Assembly: GCA_023428085.1 (NCBI GenBank)
Contig: JAEYZK010000175.1
Location: 1-30,403, forward strand
DNA: 30,403 nt
DNA from: Pseudomonadota bacterium
Lineage (GTDB): Bacteria > Myxococcota > Myxococcia > Myxococcales > Anaeromyxobacteraceae
Reading direction: 5' to 3'
Part shown: piece by piece, positions 1 to 7,906 of the stretch
Layout of the letters: each line of letters begins with the position of its first letter
Numbering within the stretch: position 1 is the stretch's first letter
Position numbers and translations under genes: made by a program
The notes under the pieces: generated by a model
What the model was told of the DNA's origin: nothing
Seen by the model: only the letters and a program-made list of their open reading frames with translations
Database searches by the model: none

Positions 1-506
1 ACGCTCGGGTTCCAGCGGTCCTGATAACGGAGCTGATGAGCGCCGTTCCCGACGGGGGCGACGTCCACGTCCGTGAACAGGGGGATCAGGGAGCAAATCT
101 GCTGTGCGAGTTCGGACTGCTGCTTCCTGGTCAGCGTTCCGAAGACGTTCGCTAGGTTCGAGCCATCCTGCGCCAACTGTGGCGCGGGCTGCAGAACGTT
201 CTGGCGGCGAGCTGCAGCCAGGTCGAGACGAATGAGCTGGCGCGAATAACCGCCGGATGAGGACTGAATCCCGTTCGCATTGACGGCGAAGAGCGAGACT
301 CGCTGCGCACCAGCGAACGCAGCGACGCTTGCGTCGTTCCTGTGTTGCCAGAGATCGCTCTGCGTCAGCTGGTGAACCGGCGCCAGCGCCGCGAGCAGTG
401 CGCTCTTCCCCGATCCATTCGGCCCGACGAGGGCCGTGAGCGGCGCGAGGTCCAAGGTGAGCGACCGCACGCACCGGAAGTTCTGAATCTCGATTCGGGT
501 GATCAC
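1..506 (-). CDS. AAA/SMC-like predicted ATPase, N-terminal part (cut by window edge)
   Basis: The reading frame runs on the minus strand from a GTG at 506 and is still open at position 1, giving about 168 residues. It begins V-I-T-R-I-E-I-Q-N-F-R-C, the usual start of the SMC/RecF/OLD-type ABC-ATPase group. A Walker A motif, GPNGSGKSALL, follows at about residues 29-39. A GGAGG ribosome site (512-516) lies 5 nt before the GTG and fixes the start. Later motifs (signature, Walker B) are outside the window, so the subfamily (OLD nuclease-like, COG4637-like or other) cannot be decided. Codon use differs from all neighbours: CTA, TCA, CAA, GAT and ATT are common, and GC is visibly lower. That is compatible with recent acquisition. 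Walker A shows ATP binding; any biological role, for example defence, would be speculation. Confidence 0.8.
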   Translation of the reverse strand, partial: MITRIEIQNFRCVRSLTLDLAPLTALVGPNGSGKSALLAALAPVHQLTQSDLWQHRNDASVAAFAGAQRVSLFAVNANGIQSSSGGYSRQLIRLDLAAARRQNVLQPAPQLAQDGSNLANVFGTLTRKQQSELAQQICSLIPLFTDVDVAPVGNGAHQLRYQDRWNPS

Positions 507-755
507 CGCTGCCTCCGTAATCGAGCATACACAGGCCGTCTCTTAGTCGCCATTCGAGGTCGGGTCTGGCCTACCGGAGGTGAGCGAAAAGGGGACGCAG
601 CGCGGACGAGTTCGCAGCCGAGCCGCCACAAGCAACGCCGCCCGGGCGGCCGGGCGGGCCCGCCGGAGCGAGCCGACCATCGGCGCAGGCGCCGAACGTC
701 GGCTGGCGTGGCACGCGCGCGGAGAGGAGCGAGCGCGCGCGCCGCCGATGTTCGA

Positions 756-790
756 GGCGGCCACCCGCGCGAAGCGCGGAGGTGGCCGCC
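756..790. repeat. Strong two-part hairpin
   Basis: Arms GGCGGCCACC (756-765) and GGTGGCCGCC (781-790) are perfectly complementary over 10 bp. Inside them CGCGC (766-770) pairs with GCGCG (774-778) around a GAA triloop, leaving only a 2-nt bulge. It could be a terminator for leftward transcription, part of a dispersed repeat, or part of a small RNA. There is no T-tract on either side. Confidence 0.6.
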
Positions 791-956
791 GAGTTTCGGC
801 GGCGCGCCCGCGGGATCACCGGCGGCACGCGCGCGTCCTACGAATGTTCGTGGGCGCCGAGCACTCGACCCTGGTCGGCGAGCCCGGCGGGCCCGGCCGG
901 CCGCCCCACGGCAACGCGCCCACAGGCGAGGCGTATGGCAATCGAATGTCCCGACA

Positions 957-1010
957 GTTCGTGCTTCGACTCCGCGGCCGCCTGCGGCGGCCGCTACGCT
1001 CAGCACGAGC
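957..1010. repeat. REP-like palindromic element
   Basis: The outer arms GTTCGTGCT (957-965) and AGCACGAGC (1002-1010) pair with one G-T wobble. The inner arms GCGGCCGCC (974-982) and GGCGGCCGC (986-994) pair perfectly around a TGC loop. On the minus strand the right-hand arm reads CGTGCTGAGCGTAGC. I recognise this as part of a widespread REP-like intergenic palindrome seen in many bacteria; that is recall, not a search. No RAYT-type transposase gene is in the window. Confidence 0.6.
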
Positions 1011-1011
1011 G

Positions 1012-1081
1012 GAAGCGGGTGCGGTGAAGCGGGTGCGGTGAAGCGGGTGCGGTGGAGCGGGCCCGGTGAAGCGGGCCCGGG
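1012..1081. repeat. 14-bp tandem repeat, five copies
   Basis: Five consecutive 14-bp units of the form GAAGCGGGTGCGGT occupy 1012-1025, 1026-1039, 1040-1053, 1054-1067 and 1068-1081. The first three are identical. The last two carry GCCC in place of GTGC-type bases, and unit four has GGAG for GAAG. The array directly follows the REP-like palindrome and lies just downstream of the creD-like gene. Confidence 0.85.
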
Positions 1082-1131
1082 CGGGCGGCGCCGAGGAGTG
1101 CGCCGCCCGCCCGTCCCTTCCCCTCCCCCCG

Positions 1132-2439
1132 TCAGACGGCGGGATTCGCGGACCTCGGGATCGGCGGCGGCGGCGGCGGGCGCTCCGCGGGGCGGCGGAG
1201 GACCTCCTCCCAGTCGAGCGTGCCGGTGAGCTGCATGATGACGAAGAGCGTGAGGATCGCGCCGGCGGCGATGGCGAGGCCCGTGAACCCCTTCCAGAAG
1301 AAGGTGAACGAGAAGAGGACCAGGTAGAGGAGCTGCGAGAGCCCGAACGTCCCGAGCGCCTCGCGCCACCCGACGAAGAGGCGCGTGTAGCTCACGACGA
1401 GCACCACCGAGACCGCCGACGCGACCCCGAACGAGAGGCCGACGTCGAGGTGGTCGATGAGGTACGCGAAGAGGAGGTGGAACGCGAAGAAGGCGCAGGC
1501 GAGGAGGAAGTAGTTCATCGGGTGGATCGACCTGCGGCGGGCCGCGAGGACCATCCCCGTCACGAAGAAGAAGAAGAGGAGCGACACCGGCGCGAAGAAG
1601 GTGATCTTGGACGCGAGCGGCCCCGGGTTGAGCTTCTGCGGGAGCTCCACCGCGATCGTCGCGCGCGAGACGAACTGCTCGAACTGCCAGGTCCCGGACC
1701 ATCGGCCGTCCGCGGCGCGGTGGACCGTCGGCGAGAGCGTGCCCGCCGGGAAGTCGATCTGGTCGAAGTCCGTGGTCACGGTGAGGCGGAAGCCGCGCAC
1801 GCGGCCCTCCTCCGCCCCGAGCCCCGTCCCCCGCGCGCCGTACCGCCAGGTCTTGATCCCGCGCGCCTTGTACCCCACGGCGAACGCCCGCGACTCGCCC
1901 GGGCCGATCGCCGCGCGGACCGCGGCCCCGCCCTCGCCGAAGCTCGGCTCGAGAGCGGTCCCGTCGGGCCCCTGGACGAGGAACCCGTCGTACGTGACGC
2001 CCGCCTCGAGCGGGAACGTGATGACGACGTCGCGCTGCTCCGGCGTGTCGTTCCGGAACGTGTACCGGCCGGAGAACGTGACGCCGTACGTCGGGTACCA
2101 GAGGAGCCCCTTCCGCCGGTGCTCCAGGGAGAGCGCGGCGTCGACCTCGGACCGGGCCAGGGTCATCGGCGCGCGCGTCGTCTCCTCCACCGTGGACGGG
2201 ACCGTCACCATCGACGCCCGCTTCGGGTCCCACTCCTCGCGCAGCTTCTTCACCGCGTGCGTCTCGGTCCCGACCGCGGACGGGGGCGCCTGCTCGAGCG
2301 GCGGGCCCCAGAGCGCCTGCACCTCGGCGAGGTTGTCCTCGAACGTCGCCGAGCTCCGGACGGCGAGGGTGGAGCCGAGCACGGACCAGGCGCCCGCGCA
2401 GCACAGCCAGATGAACCCGATGGCGAGGAGTCGTCGCAT
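1132..2439 (-). CDS. CreD-like inner-membrane protein
   Basis: A 435-aa protein. An N-terminal hydrophobic segment (about residues 3-23) is followed by a large, probably periplasmic beta-rich region to about residue 280, then five membrane segments. The last third carries the family pattern: IHPMNY at the start of a membrane helix, FHLLFAYL, SYTRL, LYLVLFS, and near the end MQLTGTLDW. In E. coli CreD the equivalent pieces are LHPMQY and RNIDW (from memory). A proline-rich tail ends the protein. CreD is an inner-membrane protein linked to envelope integrity and beta-lactam response, but its biochemical role is unclear. No creB/creC-like regulator is adjacent. The ATG at 2439 has no good ribosome site but precedes the signal-anchor exactly; an upstream start is possible. 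The gene is divergent from rimO. Confidence 0.7.
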   Translation of the reverse strand: MRRLLAIGFIWLCCAGAWSVLGSTLAVRSSATFEDNLAEVQALWGPPLEQAPPSAVGTETHAVKKLREEWDPKRASMVTVPSTVEETTRAPMTLARSEVDAALSLEHRRKGLLWYPTYGVTFSGRYTFRNDTPEQRDVVITFPLEAGVTYDGFLVQGPDGTALEPSFGEGGAAVRAAIGPGESRAFAVGYKARGIKTWRYGARGTGLGAEEGRVRGFRLTVTTDFDQIDFPAGTLSPTVHRAADGRWSGTWQFEQFVSRATIAVELPQKLNPGPLASKITFFAPVSLLFFFFVTGMVLAARRRSIHPMNYFLLACAFFAFHLLFAYLIDHLDVGLSFGVASAVSVVLVVSYTRLFVGWREALGTFGLSQLLYLVLFSFTFFWKGFTGLAIAAGAILTLFVIMQLTGTLDWEEVLRRPAERPPPPPPIPRSANPAV

Positions 2440-2572
2440 GCCCCGGCGAGGGAGCAAGCCGCGGGCCACCGTCGAACCGCCCGCCGCGCCGCCGGTTTCC
2501 AGGGGGCGCGGGCCGGGCGGGACACGGCGGCGTGGCAGGCGGGACGCAGGGCGGCGGTTCGGGGAGGCCGGA

Positions 2573-2600
2573 TTGCCGGGCCAGCGCCGGTCTGTTAGAT
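2573..2600 (+). promoter_or_regulatory. Candidate sigma-70-type promoter of rimO
   Basis: TTGCCG (2573-2578) and TTAGAT (2595-2600) are separated by 16 bp and lie about 50 bp before the rimO ATG, in the spacer shared with the divergent creD-like gene. The match is moderate and rests on position and resemblance to the better metH promoter. Confidence 0.35.
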
Positions 2601-2649
2601 CCGCGCGCTCCGCTCCCCCTCCGACTGGCGCAGGGCGAGCGGACGCCCG

Positions 2650-4056
2650 ATGACCCCCGTCTACCTCCACACCCTCGGCTGCCCCAAGAACCGCGTCGAC
2701 TCCGAGGTGATGCTCGGCACGTTCCTCGAGGCCGGGTTCCGCCTCGTCCAGGACCCGGCCGCCGCCGAGGTCGTCGTGGTCAACACCTGCGGGTTCATCG
2801 AGAGCGCCAAGGCCGAGTCGGTGGACGCCATCGTCGAGCTCTCGGAGCTCAAGCAGACCGGCCGCTGCAAGAAGCTCGTCGTGACGGGCTGCCTCGTGCA
2901 GCGCCACGCGGACGCGCTCGCGCAGGAGCTGCCCGAGGTCGATCACTTCCTCGGCACCGGCGCCTACGCCGACGTCGCCCGGATCGTCCAGGACGCGCAG
3001 GCGAAGCGGCTCGTCGTCCCCGACCCCGAGTTCGTCCACTCCGCGGCGACGCCCCGGGTGAACTCGCTCGCCTCGCACACCGCGTACCTCAAGATCGCCG
3101 AGGGCTGCGACAACGACTGCGCGTTCTGCATCATCCCGAAGCTGCGCGGCCCGCAGCGGTCGCGGCCGGTGGACGACCTCGTCGCCGAGGCGGCGGCGCT
3201 CGCCGCCCAGGGGACCGTGGAGCTCTCGCTCGTCGCCCAGGACCTGACCGCCTACGGCTACGACCTCCCCGGGAAGACGCGGCTCCACCACCTCCTGCCC
3301 GCGCTCTGCAGGGTGGACGGGATCCGCTGGCTCCGGCTCCACTACGCGTACCCGCGCGACGTCCCGGAGGCGCTCCTCCAGGTCCTCGCGGACGAGCCGA
3401 AGATCGTGAAGTACCTGGACATGCCGCTCCAGCACTCCTCGGACCGGTTGCTCCGGACGATGCGGCGCGGCCGCGACTCCGCCTTCCTGCGGGAGCTCCT
3501 CGCCCGGATGCGGGCGCGCGTGCCGGGCATCGCCCTGCGGACCTCGCTCATCGTCGGCCTGCCCGGCGAGACCGAGGCGGACTTCGAGGACCTCCTCCGG
3601 TTCGTCGAGGAGCAGCGGTTCGAGCACCTCGGCGTCTTCGAGTACTCGCGCGAGGAGGGGACGGGCGCGGCGGAGCTGCCGGACCAGGTGCCGGAGGCGC
3701 TGAAGCGCGATCGCCACGCGCGGATCATGGAGGTCCAGCGCGAGATCGCGCGGGCGCACCAGCAGGCGATGATCGGCCGGCGCCTCGAGGTCCTCGTCGA
3801 GGGGCGCTCGGAGGAGACGGAGCACCTCCTCGTCGGCCGCCACGCGCAGCAGGCGCCCGAGATCGACGGCGTCACGTACGTGAACGACGGGATGGCCTAT
3901 CCCGGCGAGCTCGTCACGCTGGAGGTCACCGACGCGTCGGACTACGACCTCGTCGGCCGGGTCGTGGCGCGCGATCCCTCGCGCCCCGCGCCGCGGCCGC
4001 CGGCCGAGGCGCCGCCGGCGCGGGCGCCGCGCCGCGGGCTCAAGGTGGTTCCGTAG
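2650..4056 (+). CDS. rimO: Ribosomal protein S12 methylthiotransferase RimO
   Basis: A 468-aa radical-SAM methylthiotransferase. It adds a methylthio group to the conserved aspartate of ribosomal protein S12. The N-terminal UPF0004 domain has the three cluster-binding cysteines C11 (LGCPKN), C47 (NTCGFI) and C81 (TGCLVQ). The radical-SAM domain carries C153-x3-C157-x2-C160 (EGCDNDCAFC), and a C-terminal TRAM region covers about residues 375-440. LGCPKN, IPKLRG and YAYPRDVP favour RimO over the tRNA enzyme MiaB. Length is slightly above the usual 430-450 because of an Ala/Pro/Arg-rich tail after about residue 440. The start fits the family; the ribosome site is weak. The next gene begins 22 bp downstream, so co-transcription is likely. 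Confidence 0.95.
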   Translation: MTPVYLHTLGCPKNRVDSEVMLGTFLEAGFRLVQDPAAAEVVVVNTCGFIESAKAESVDAIVELSELKQTGRCKKLVVTGCLVQRHADALAQELPEVDHFLGTGAYADVARIVQDAQAKRLVVPDPEFVHSAATPRVNSLASHTAYLKIAEGCDNDCAFCIIPKLRGPQRSRPVDDLVAEAAALAAQGTVELSLVAQDLTAYGYDLPGKTRLHHLLPALCRVDGIRWLRLHYAYPRDVPEALLQVLADEPKIVKYLDMPLQHSSDRLLRTMRRGRDSAFLRELLARMRARVPGIALRTSLIVGLPGETEADFEDLLRFVEEQRFEHLGVFEYSREEGTGAAELPDQVPEALKRDRHARIMEVQREIARAHQQAMIGRRLEVLVEGRSEETEHLLVGRHAQQAPEIDGVTYVNDGMAYPGELVTLEVTDASDYDLVGRVVARDPSRPAPRPPAEAPPARAPRRGLKVVP

Positions 4057-4077
4057 AGCGTCCGGAGGCTTCGTCCC

Positions 4078-5115
4078 ATGCGCGTCCTCCTCGTCGGCGG
4101 CACCGGGCTCATCTCCACCGCCATCTCGCAGCAGCTCCTCGACCGCGGCGACGTGGTCACGGTCTTCAATCGCGGCCGGACGCCGGTGCGCGTCCGGGGG
4201 CGGCTGGAGGTGCTGACCGGCGACCGGTGGCAGGAGGGCTCGCTCGAGCGCGCCGTCGAGGGGCGGACCTGGGACGCGGTGATCGACATGACCGCCTTCG
4301 CGCCCCGGAACGGCGAGCAGCTCGTGGAGACGTTCTGGGGGAAGGCGGCGCAGGTCGTCCTCTGCTCGACCGCGTGCGTCTACGGCGGGCCGGGCCTCGA
4401 GCTCCCGATCCGCGAGACCACCCGCCGGAACCCGTTCGGCGCGTACGGGATCAACAAGGCGGCGATCGAGAGGATCCTCCTCGATCGCTCCGGGACGGGC
4501 GGGACCGCCGCGACCATCCTCCGCCCGAGCTTCACCTGCGGCGAGGGGATCACGTTCAGCGGCGTCCTCTTCGACGACGCGCTCGCGGCGCGGATCCGGG
4601 CCGGGCTCCCGATCGTCCTGCACGACGACGGCGCGACCCCGTGGGCGATCGCCCACGTCTCCGACGTCGCCCGGGGGTTCGTCGCGTCGCTCGGGAACCC
4701 GAAGGCGTACGGCAACGACTACCACCTCACCTCCGACGAGCACACGGACTGGAACGGCGTCTACCGCACGCTCGCGGCCGCGGCGGGCGGGACCGCCGAC
4801 CTCGTTCACGTTCCGTCCGAGTGGCTGCGGAAGGCCGCCCCGCGCCGGAGCCTCGGCGTCTGGTTCATCTACCGGTTCGCGTCGATCTACGACAACTCCA
4901 AGGCCGCGCGGGACCTCGGGTTCCGGACGACCGTGCCGCTCGTCGAGACGTTCCGGCGGCAGCTCCGGTGGATGGAGGAGAGCGGAGAGCTCCCCCGCGT
5001 CGAGGACGAGCCGAGCGAGGACTGCATCGTCGAGGCCTTCCGGGCGGGGAGGGAGCGGATCGACGATCCACGGTGGGTGGACTGGAACCCGTGGGGGAAC
5101 GGGACGGAGAACTGA
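4078..5115 (+). CDS. NAD-dependent epimerase/dehydratase family protein (atypical SDR)
   Basis: A 345-aa Rossmann-fold protein of the extended/atypical short-chain dehydrogenase group. The nucleotide-binding glycine motif GGTGLIS is at residues 7-13. A CSTACVYG segment is near residue 97, and the catalytic-type Y-x3-K is Y123-G-I-N-K127. The remaining C-terminal half resembles nucleotide-sugar epimerases and CSP41-like proteins. The substrate cannot be inferred because there is no sugar-biosynthesis neighbour. GGAGG (about 4063-4067) lies about 10 nt before the ATG, 22 bp after rimO. Its stop is only 4 bp from the stop of the convergent DUF1684 gene, leaving no room for separate terminators. 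Confidence 0.85.
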   Translation: MRVLLVGGTGLISTAISQQLLDRGDVVTVFNRGRTPVRVRGRLEVLTGDRWQEGSLERAVEGRTWDAVIDMTAFAPRNGEQLVETFWGKAAQVVLCSTACVYGGPGLELPIRETTRRNPFGAYGINKAAIERILLDRSGTGGTAATILRPSFTCGEGITFSGVLFDDALAARIRAGLPIVLHDDGATPWAIAHVSDVARGFVASLGNPKAYGNDYHLTSDEHTDWNGVYRTLAAAAGGTADLVHVPSEWLRKAAPRRSLGVWFIYRFASIYDNSKAARDLGFRTTVPLVETFRRQLRWMEESGELPRVEDEPSEDCIVEAFRAGRERIDDPRWVDWNPWGNGTEN

Positions 5116-5119
5116 GCCG

Positions 5120-5899
5120 TCAGCGCGGCGCCTTCTCCCCCGCCTCGATCCGCACGGCCAGCACGTTCTCGGGCTGCGGGAGGGGGCACGTCGCGAAGGC
5201 GGTGAACGCGCAGGGCGGGTTGTACGCCCGGTTGAAGTCGAGGATGAGCCGGCCGGACACGGGCGGCCGCGCGGCGAGGAACCGGCCGCCGCCGTAGGTC
5301 TCGCGCGGCGCGGTCGCGTCCTTGAAGACGAACTGGAGCGCGCCGTCGGCCTCGAGCGTCGGCTCGAGCGCGAGCTCCTCCCCATCGAGGGTGAACCGCG
5401 CCCTCCCGGGCACGCGCGCGCGCTGCGCCGGACCGGCGCTCGCCGGGAGCTCCACCTCGCGCGGCGCCGCGAACGGCTCCCACCGCGCGTGGACCCGCCA
5501 CCGCGCATCGAACGGGAAGGCCTCGACCCCGCCGAAGGTCCGGAGCGCCGGGCTCGCCGCGTCCCAGACGCGGAGCCCGAGCCCTGGACCACGCCGGATC
5601 GCCATGACCGTGCGCGTCCCGAGCCGCAGCCGGTCGGGATCCCGCTCCGCGTCGGTGCGGAGGGCGTGCTCGACCGCCGCGGCGTCGCCGACGCGCCACC
5701 CGTCCTCGGGCCGTGCGCGGAGCGTCACCTCCGCGCCGCGCACGTCGAAGACGCCCGGGAGCCCCTCGACCCGGTTCTCCCCCTCGGCGAGCCAGTGCAG
5801 CCCCACGACCGCGAGCCAGCCGTCGGGCGCGCGGAGTCGCGCGTCCCGGCGCTCGCGCCAGGCGTTCCAGGCGGTGCGGGGGTCTGCGGAGTCGCTCAT
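5120..5899 (-). CDS. DUF1684 domain protein
   Basis: A 259-aa soluble protein without a signal peptide. The C-terminal signature is clear: YGGGRFLAA, then LDFNRAYNPPCAF, then ATCPLPQPEN and an AGE near the end. These mark the DUF1684 family, in which the conserved Asn/Pro/Cys motif is taken as a metal- or active-site feature of unproven function. The N-terminal half contains WLAVVGLHWLAEGEN, also typical. I chose the ATG at 5899 (M-S-D-S-A-D-P) over an in-frame upstream ATG at 5953 because the extra residues are low complexity and a GAGGTG site precedes 5899 at good spacing. It is divergent from the rhomboid-like gene. Confidence 0.85.
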   Translation of the reverse strand: MSDSADPRTAWNAWRERRDARLRAPDGWLAVVGLHWLAEGENRVEGLPGVFDVRGAEVTLRARPEDGWRVGDAAAVEHALRTDAERDPDRLRLGTRTVMAIRRGPGLGLRVWDAASPALRTFGGVEAFPFDARWRVHARWEPFAAPREVELPASAGPAQRARVPGRARFTLDGEELALEPTLEADGALQFVFKDATAPRETYGGGRFLAARPPVSGRLILDFNRAYNPPCAFTAFATCPLPQPENVLAVRIEAGEKAPR

Positions 5900-5994
5900 C
5901 TCAGGCACCTCGTTCGCGCGGGGCGGGCTGTCCCGCGGCGCCGGGGCCCCCACCGACCTGGGGGCGCCCCGCCCCTTTGAAGTATAGGAGGGAC

Positions 5995-7167
5995 ATGCCC
6001 TCCCTGCGCGCGCTCCGGCACCCGGTCACCCCGCTCGTCGCGGTGATCGTGGTCCTCCCCCTCGTGATCCTGCTGGCGCCGCCGCCGATGAGGGCCGGGC
6101 TCCTCCTCCTCGTGTGCCTGTTCCTCTCCCCCGTCGCCGCGTACCTCGCCGTGCGCGCCCTGCGCGGCGCGCTCGCGCGGATCCCGGTGCCGCCGGAGTC
6201 CGGACCCAGCCCGCGCGAGGCGGCCCTCGAGCGGTGGCTCAAGACGCTCCTCGTCGTCGCGCCCGTGGTGGGCACCGCGTCGATCGCCCTCGCCGCGCTC
6301 GGCGTCCGGAGCTGGCGCGCGCCGCCGCCGCCGGGGCAGCCGCCGCTCGAGTGGGGCTTCAGCGCGCCGCAGTCGGCCTTCCTCGCCGCGGTCCCGCTCC
6401 TCTTCACGCTGCTCGGCGTCCGCCTCTGGCGCGACCTCGCCGCGAACCGGCGCGGGCGCGTCGCCGGGGGATCGGCCGCGCCGGAGCCGCCCAGCGCCAC
6501 CGGCGACCCCGGGCTCGACCGGCACCTCGAGGGGAGGAAGGGGCGCACCGCGTTCCGGCTCGGCCTGCTCGTCCTCATCGTCTCCAGCGTCGCGAACGCG
6601 CTCCCGCCGCTCCAGCGCGACCCGGACAAGCTCGCGTGGGCGGTCACCGCGCTCGCCAAGATCTCCTCCGCCATCGAGCGCGGCGAGCCGTACCGGTTCT
6701 TCACCGCCACGTTCGTGCACGGCGACTTCGCCGGGCTCGTCGTCGGCCTCCTCGTCCTGGCGGCGGTCGCGCCGCTCCTCGAGAAGCTCCTCGGGGGGAA
6801 GTGGCTCTTCTTCGCCTTCGTGGGCGGGGGCTTCGTCGCGACCGTGGCGAGCTTCGCGTTCGCGCCCGGTCGCGCCTACATGGGCGTGACCGGGGCGACC
6901 GCGGCGATCACCGGGCTCCTCCTCTTCCTCGGCGTGCGCGAGCGCACCCGGCTCCCCCCGGCGACGCTCCGGCGGATCGCGTCGCGCGTCGCGGTCGTGC
7001 TCGTCGTCCTCGCCTTCGCGAGCGCGCTGCTCCCGTACGCCGACGTGGCCGCCCACCTCGGCGGCTTCACCTTCGGCGCGGCGCTCGCCCTCGTCGCGCG
7101 GCCGAGGCCCGAGGTGCGCGCGGCGATGGAGCGGGCGCGGGCGGAGGCGCTCGGGCCCCCGCGCTAG
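5995..7167 (+). CDS. Rhomboid-like membrane protein lacking the catalytic serine
   Basis: A 390-aa multi-pass membrane protein. Two N-terminal hydrophobic segments (about 13-30 and 33-55) and two further ones (about 84-103 and 128-145) precede a rhomboid-type core from about residue 230. Core landmarks are GEPYRFFTATFVHGD (230-244), an acidic E263 after a helix, GVTGA at 297-301 and HLGGFTFG at 354-361. In active rhomboid proteases the third landmark is G-x-S-G; here the Ser position is Thr299, while the helix-6 His354 is kept. The HN pair normally found after the first core helix is also absent. It may be an inactive pseudorhomboid that binds membrane partners. A strong AGGAGGG site before the ATG at 5995 fixes the start. 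Its TAG shares CTAG with the opposing lolA stop. Confidence 0.75.
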   Translation: MPSLRALRHPVTPLVAVIVVLPLVILLAPPPMRAGLLLLVCLFLSPVAAYLAVRALRGALARIPVPPESGPSPREAALERWLKTLLVVAPVVGTASIALAALGVRSWRAPPPPGQPPLEWGFSAPQSAFLAAVPLLFTLLGVRLWRDLAANRRGRVAGGSAAPEPPSATGDPGLDRHLEGRKGRTAFRLGLLVLIVSSVANALPPLQRDPDKLAWAVTALAKISSAIERGEPYRFFTATFVHGDFAGLVVGLLVLAAVAPLLEKLLGGKWLFFAFVGGGFVATVASFAFAPGRAYMGVTGATAAITGLLLFLGVRERTRLPPATLRRIASRVAVVLVVLAFASALLPYADVAAHLGGFTFGAALALVARPRPEVRAAMERARAEALGPPR

Positions 7168-7814
7168 CGCTCCTTCGCCGGCGGCTCCATCCGCACGACG
7201 CCCTTCGGCAGCTCCAGCTCGAACGCGCCGTCGGGGAGGCCGACGTTCCGGCGGACGTCCTCGAGCCGGATCTCGTTCACGTTGCTCGCGCCGTCGATGA
7301 CGCGGGTCACGAGGATCTGCCCCTCGGGCCCGGCGACGAGCTCGATGCTCTCGACCCGCGGGTCCTCCACCCTGGGGCGGAGCACGAGGGTCCCGCCGGG
7401 ACGGACCGCGACGTCGAACTCCTTCTCGAGGTCGCCCTTGCCGAGGAGGAACGTGAGGGCGGCGCTCATGCCGCTCGCGTCGAACCGCTCGTCCACGTAG
7501 GCCTGGTTCTCCTCGGGCTCGTACTGGACGAGGCGCGTCCCCTTGACGACGACGATCTTCGGGGCGGGCTTCGTGTACTCCCAGCGCATCATCCCCGGCT
7601 TCTTCACGAGGAGCTCGCCCGAGGAGGTCTGCTTCCGGCCGAACCCGGAGTACGTGTACGTCTGCTGGAACTTCGCCCGGAGGTCCTTCGTCTGGTCGTA
7701 GTGGGCCTGGACCTTCCGGACGAGCGCCAGGGCCTCGGACGCCGTCGCGGGCTTCGGCGGCTCGGCGGGGGCGGCGGGGGCGGCGACGGAGAGGGCGAGG
7801 ATCAGGGCGAGCAT
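7164..7814 (-). CDS. lolA: Outer-membrane lipoprotein carrier protein LolA
   Basis: A 216-aa periplasmic protein with a signal peptide (residues 1 to about 18) and the LolA fold. Family landmarks include the repeated coil VRKVQAHYDQTKDLRAKFQQ, then SSGELLVKKPGMMRWEY, then a segment on reduction of lipoprotein-like substrate contacts ending with IRLEDVRRN and FELELPKG. LolA carries lipoproteins from the LolCDE transporter to the outer membrane; the many lipoproteins nearby fit such a system. I chose the ATG at 7814 rather than 7826 because GGAG sits 6 nt before it and the signal peptide starts cleanly. The stop overlaps the rhomboid-like stop on the other strand. Confidence 0.88.
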   Translation of the reverse strand: MLALILALSVAAPAAPAEPPKPATASEALALVRKVQAHYDQTKDLRAKFQQTYTYSGFGRKQTSSGELLVKKPGMMRWEYTKPAPKIVVVKGTRLVQYEPEENQAYVDERFDASGMSAALTFLLGKGDLEKEFDVAVRPGGTLVLRPRVEDPRVESIELVAGPEGQILVTRVIDGASNVNEIRLEDVRRNVGLPDGAFELELPKGVVRMEPPAKER

Positions 7815-7906
7815 GGCGGTCTCCATAGCAGACGGACGAGGCCGCGCGGTATTCCCGGACGACCCGCGGACGGCGCGCGCGCGCCCGTCGGGGCGCGCCG
7901 AGCCGC

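Larger units (their letters stand above)
507..1131. other. Non-coding stretch with hairpins and repeats
   Basis: No credible gene lies in these 625 bases. The ORFs that cross it encode Arg/Ala/Gly/Pro-rich low-complexity strings with no ribosome site and no domain. It contains a strong hairpin (756-790), a REP-like palindrome (957-1010) and five copies of a 14-bp repeat (1012-1081), all listed separately. It separates the atypical ATPase gene from the creD-like gene. Both are transcribed leftwards, so it could hold the terminator of the creD-like gene and the promoter of the ATPase gene; neither is resolved. Confidence 0.6.

Noticed and set aside
580..1041. Plus-strand ORF of 153 codons in the left spacer
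   Set aside because: The product is Arg/Ala-rich without any domain, and the DNA is dominated by palindromes and tandem repeats.
2532..5297. Plus-strand ORF of 921 codons over rimO and the epimerase gene
   Set aside because: It reads Arg/Pro/Ala-rich low-complexity sequence in another frame of well-recognised genes.
1132..5592. Minus-strand ORF of 1486 codons
   Set aside because: Only its last 435 codons form a sensible protein (the CreD-like one). The rest is antisense to rimO and the epimerase gene.
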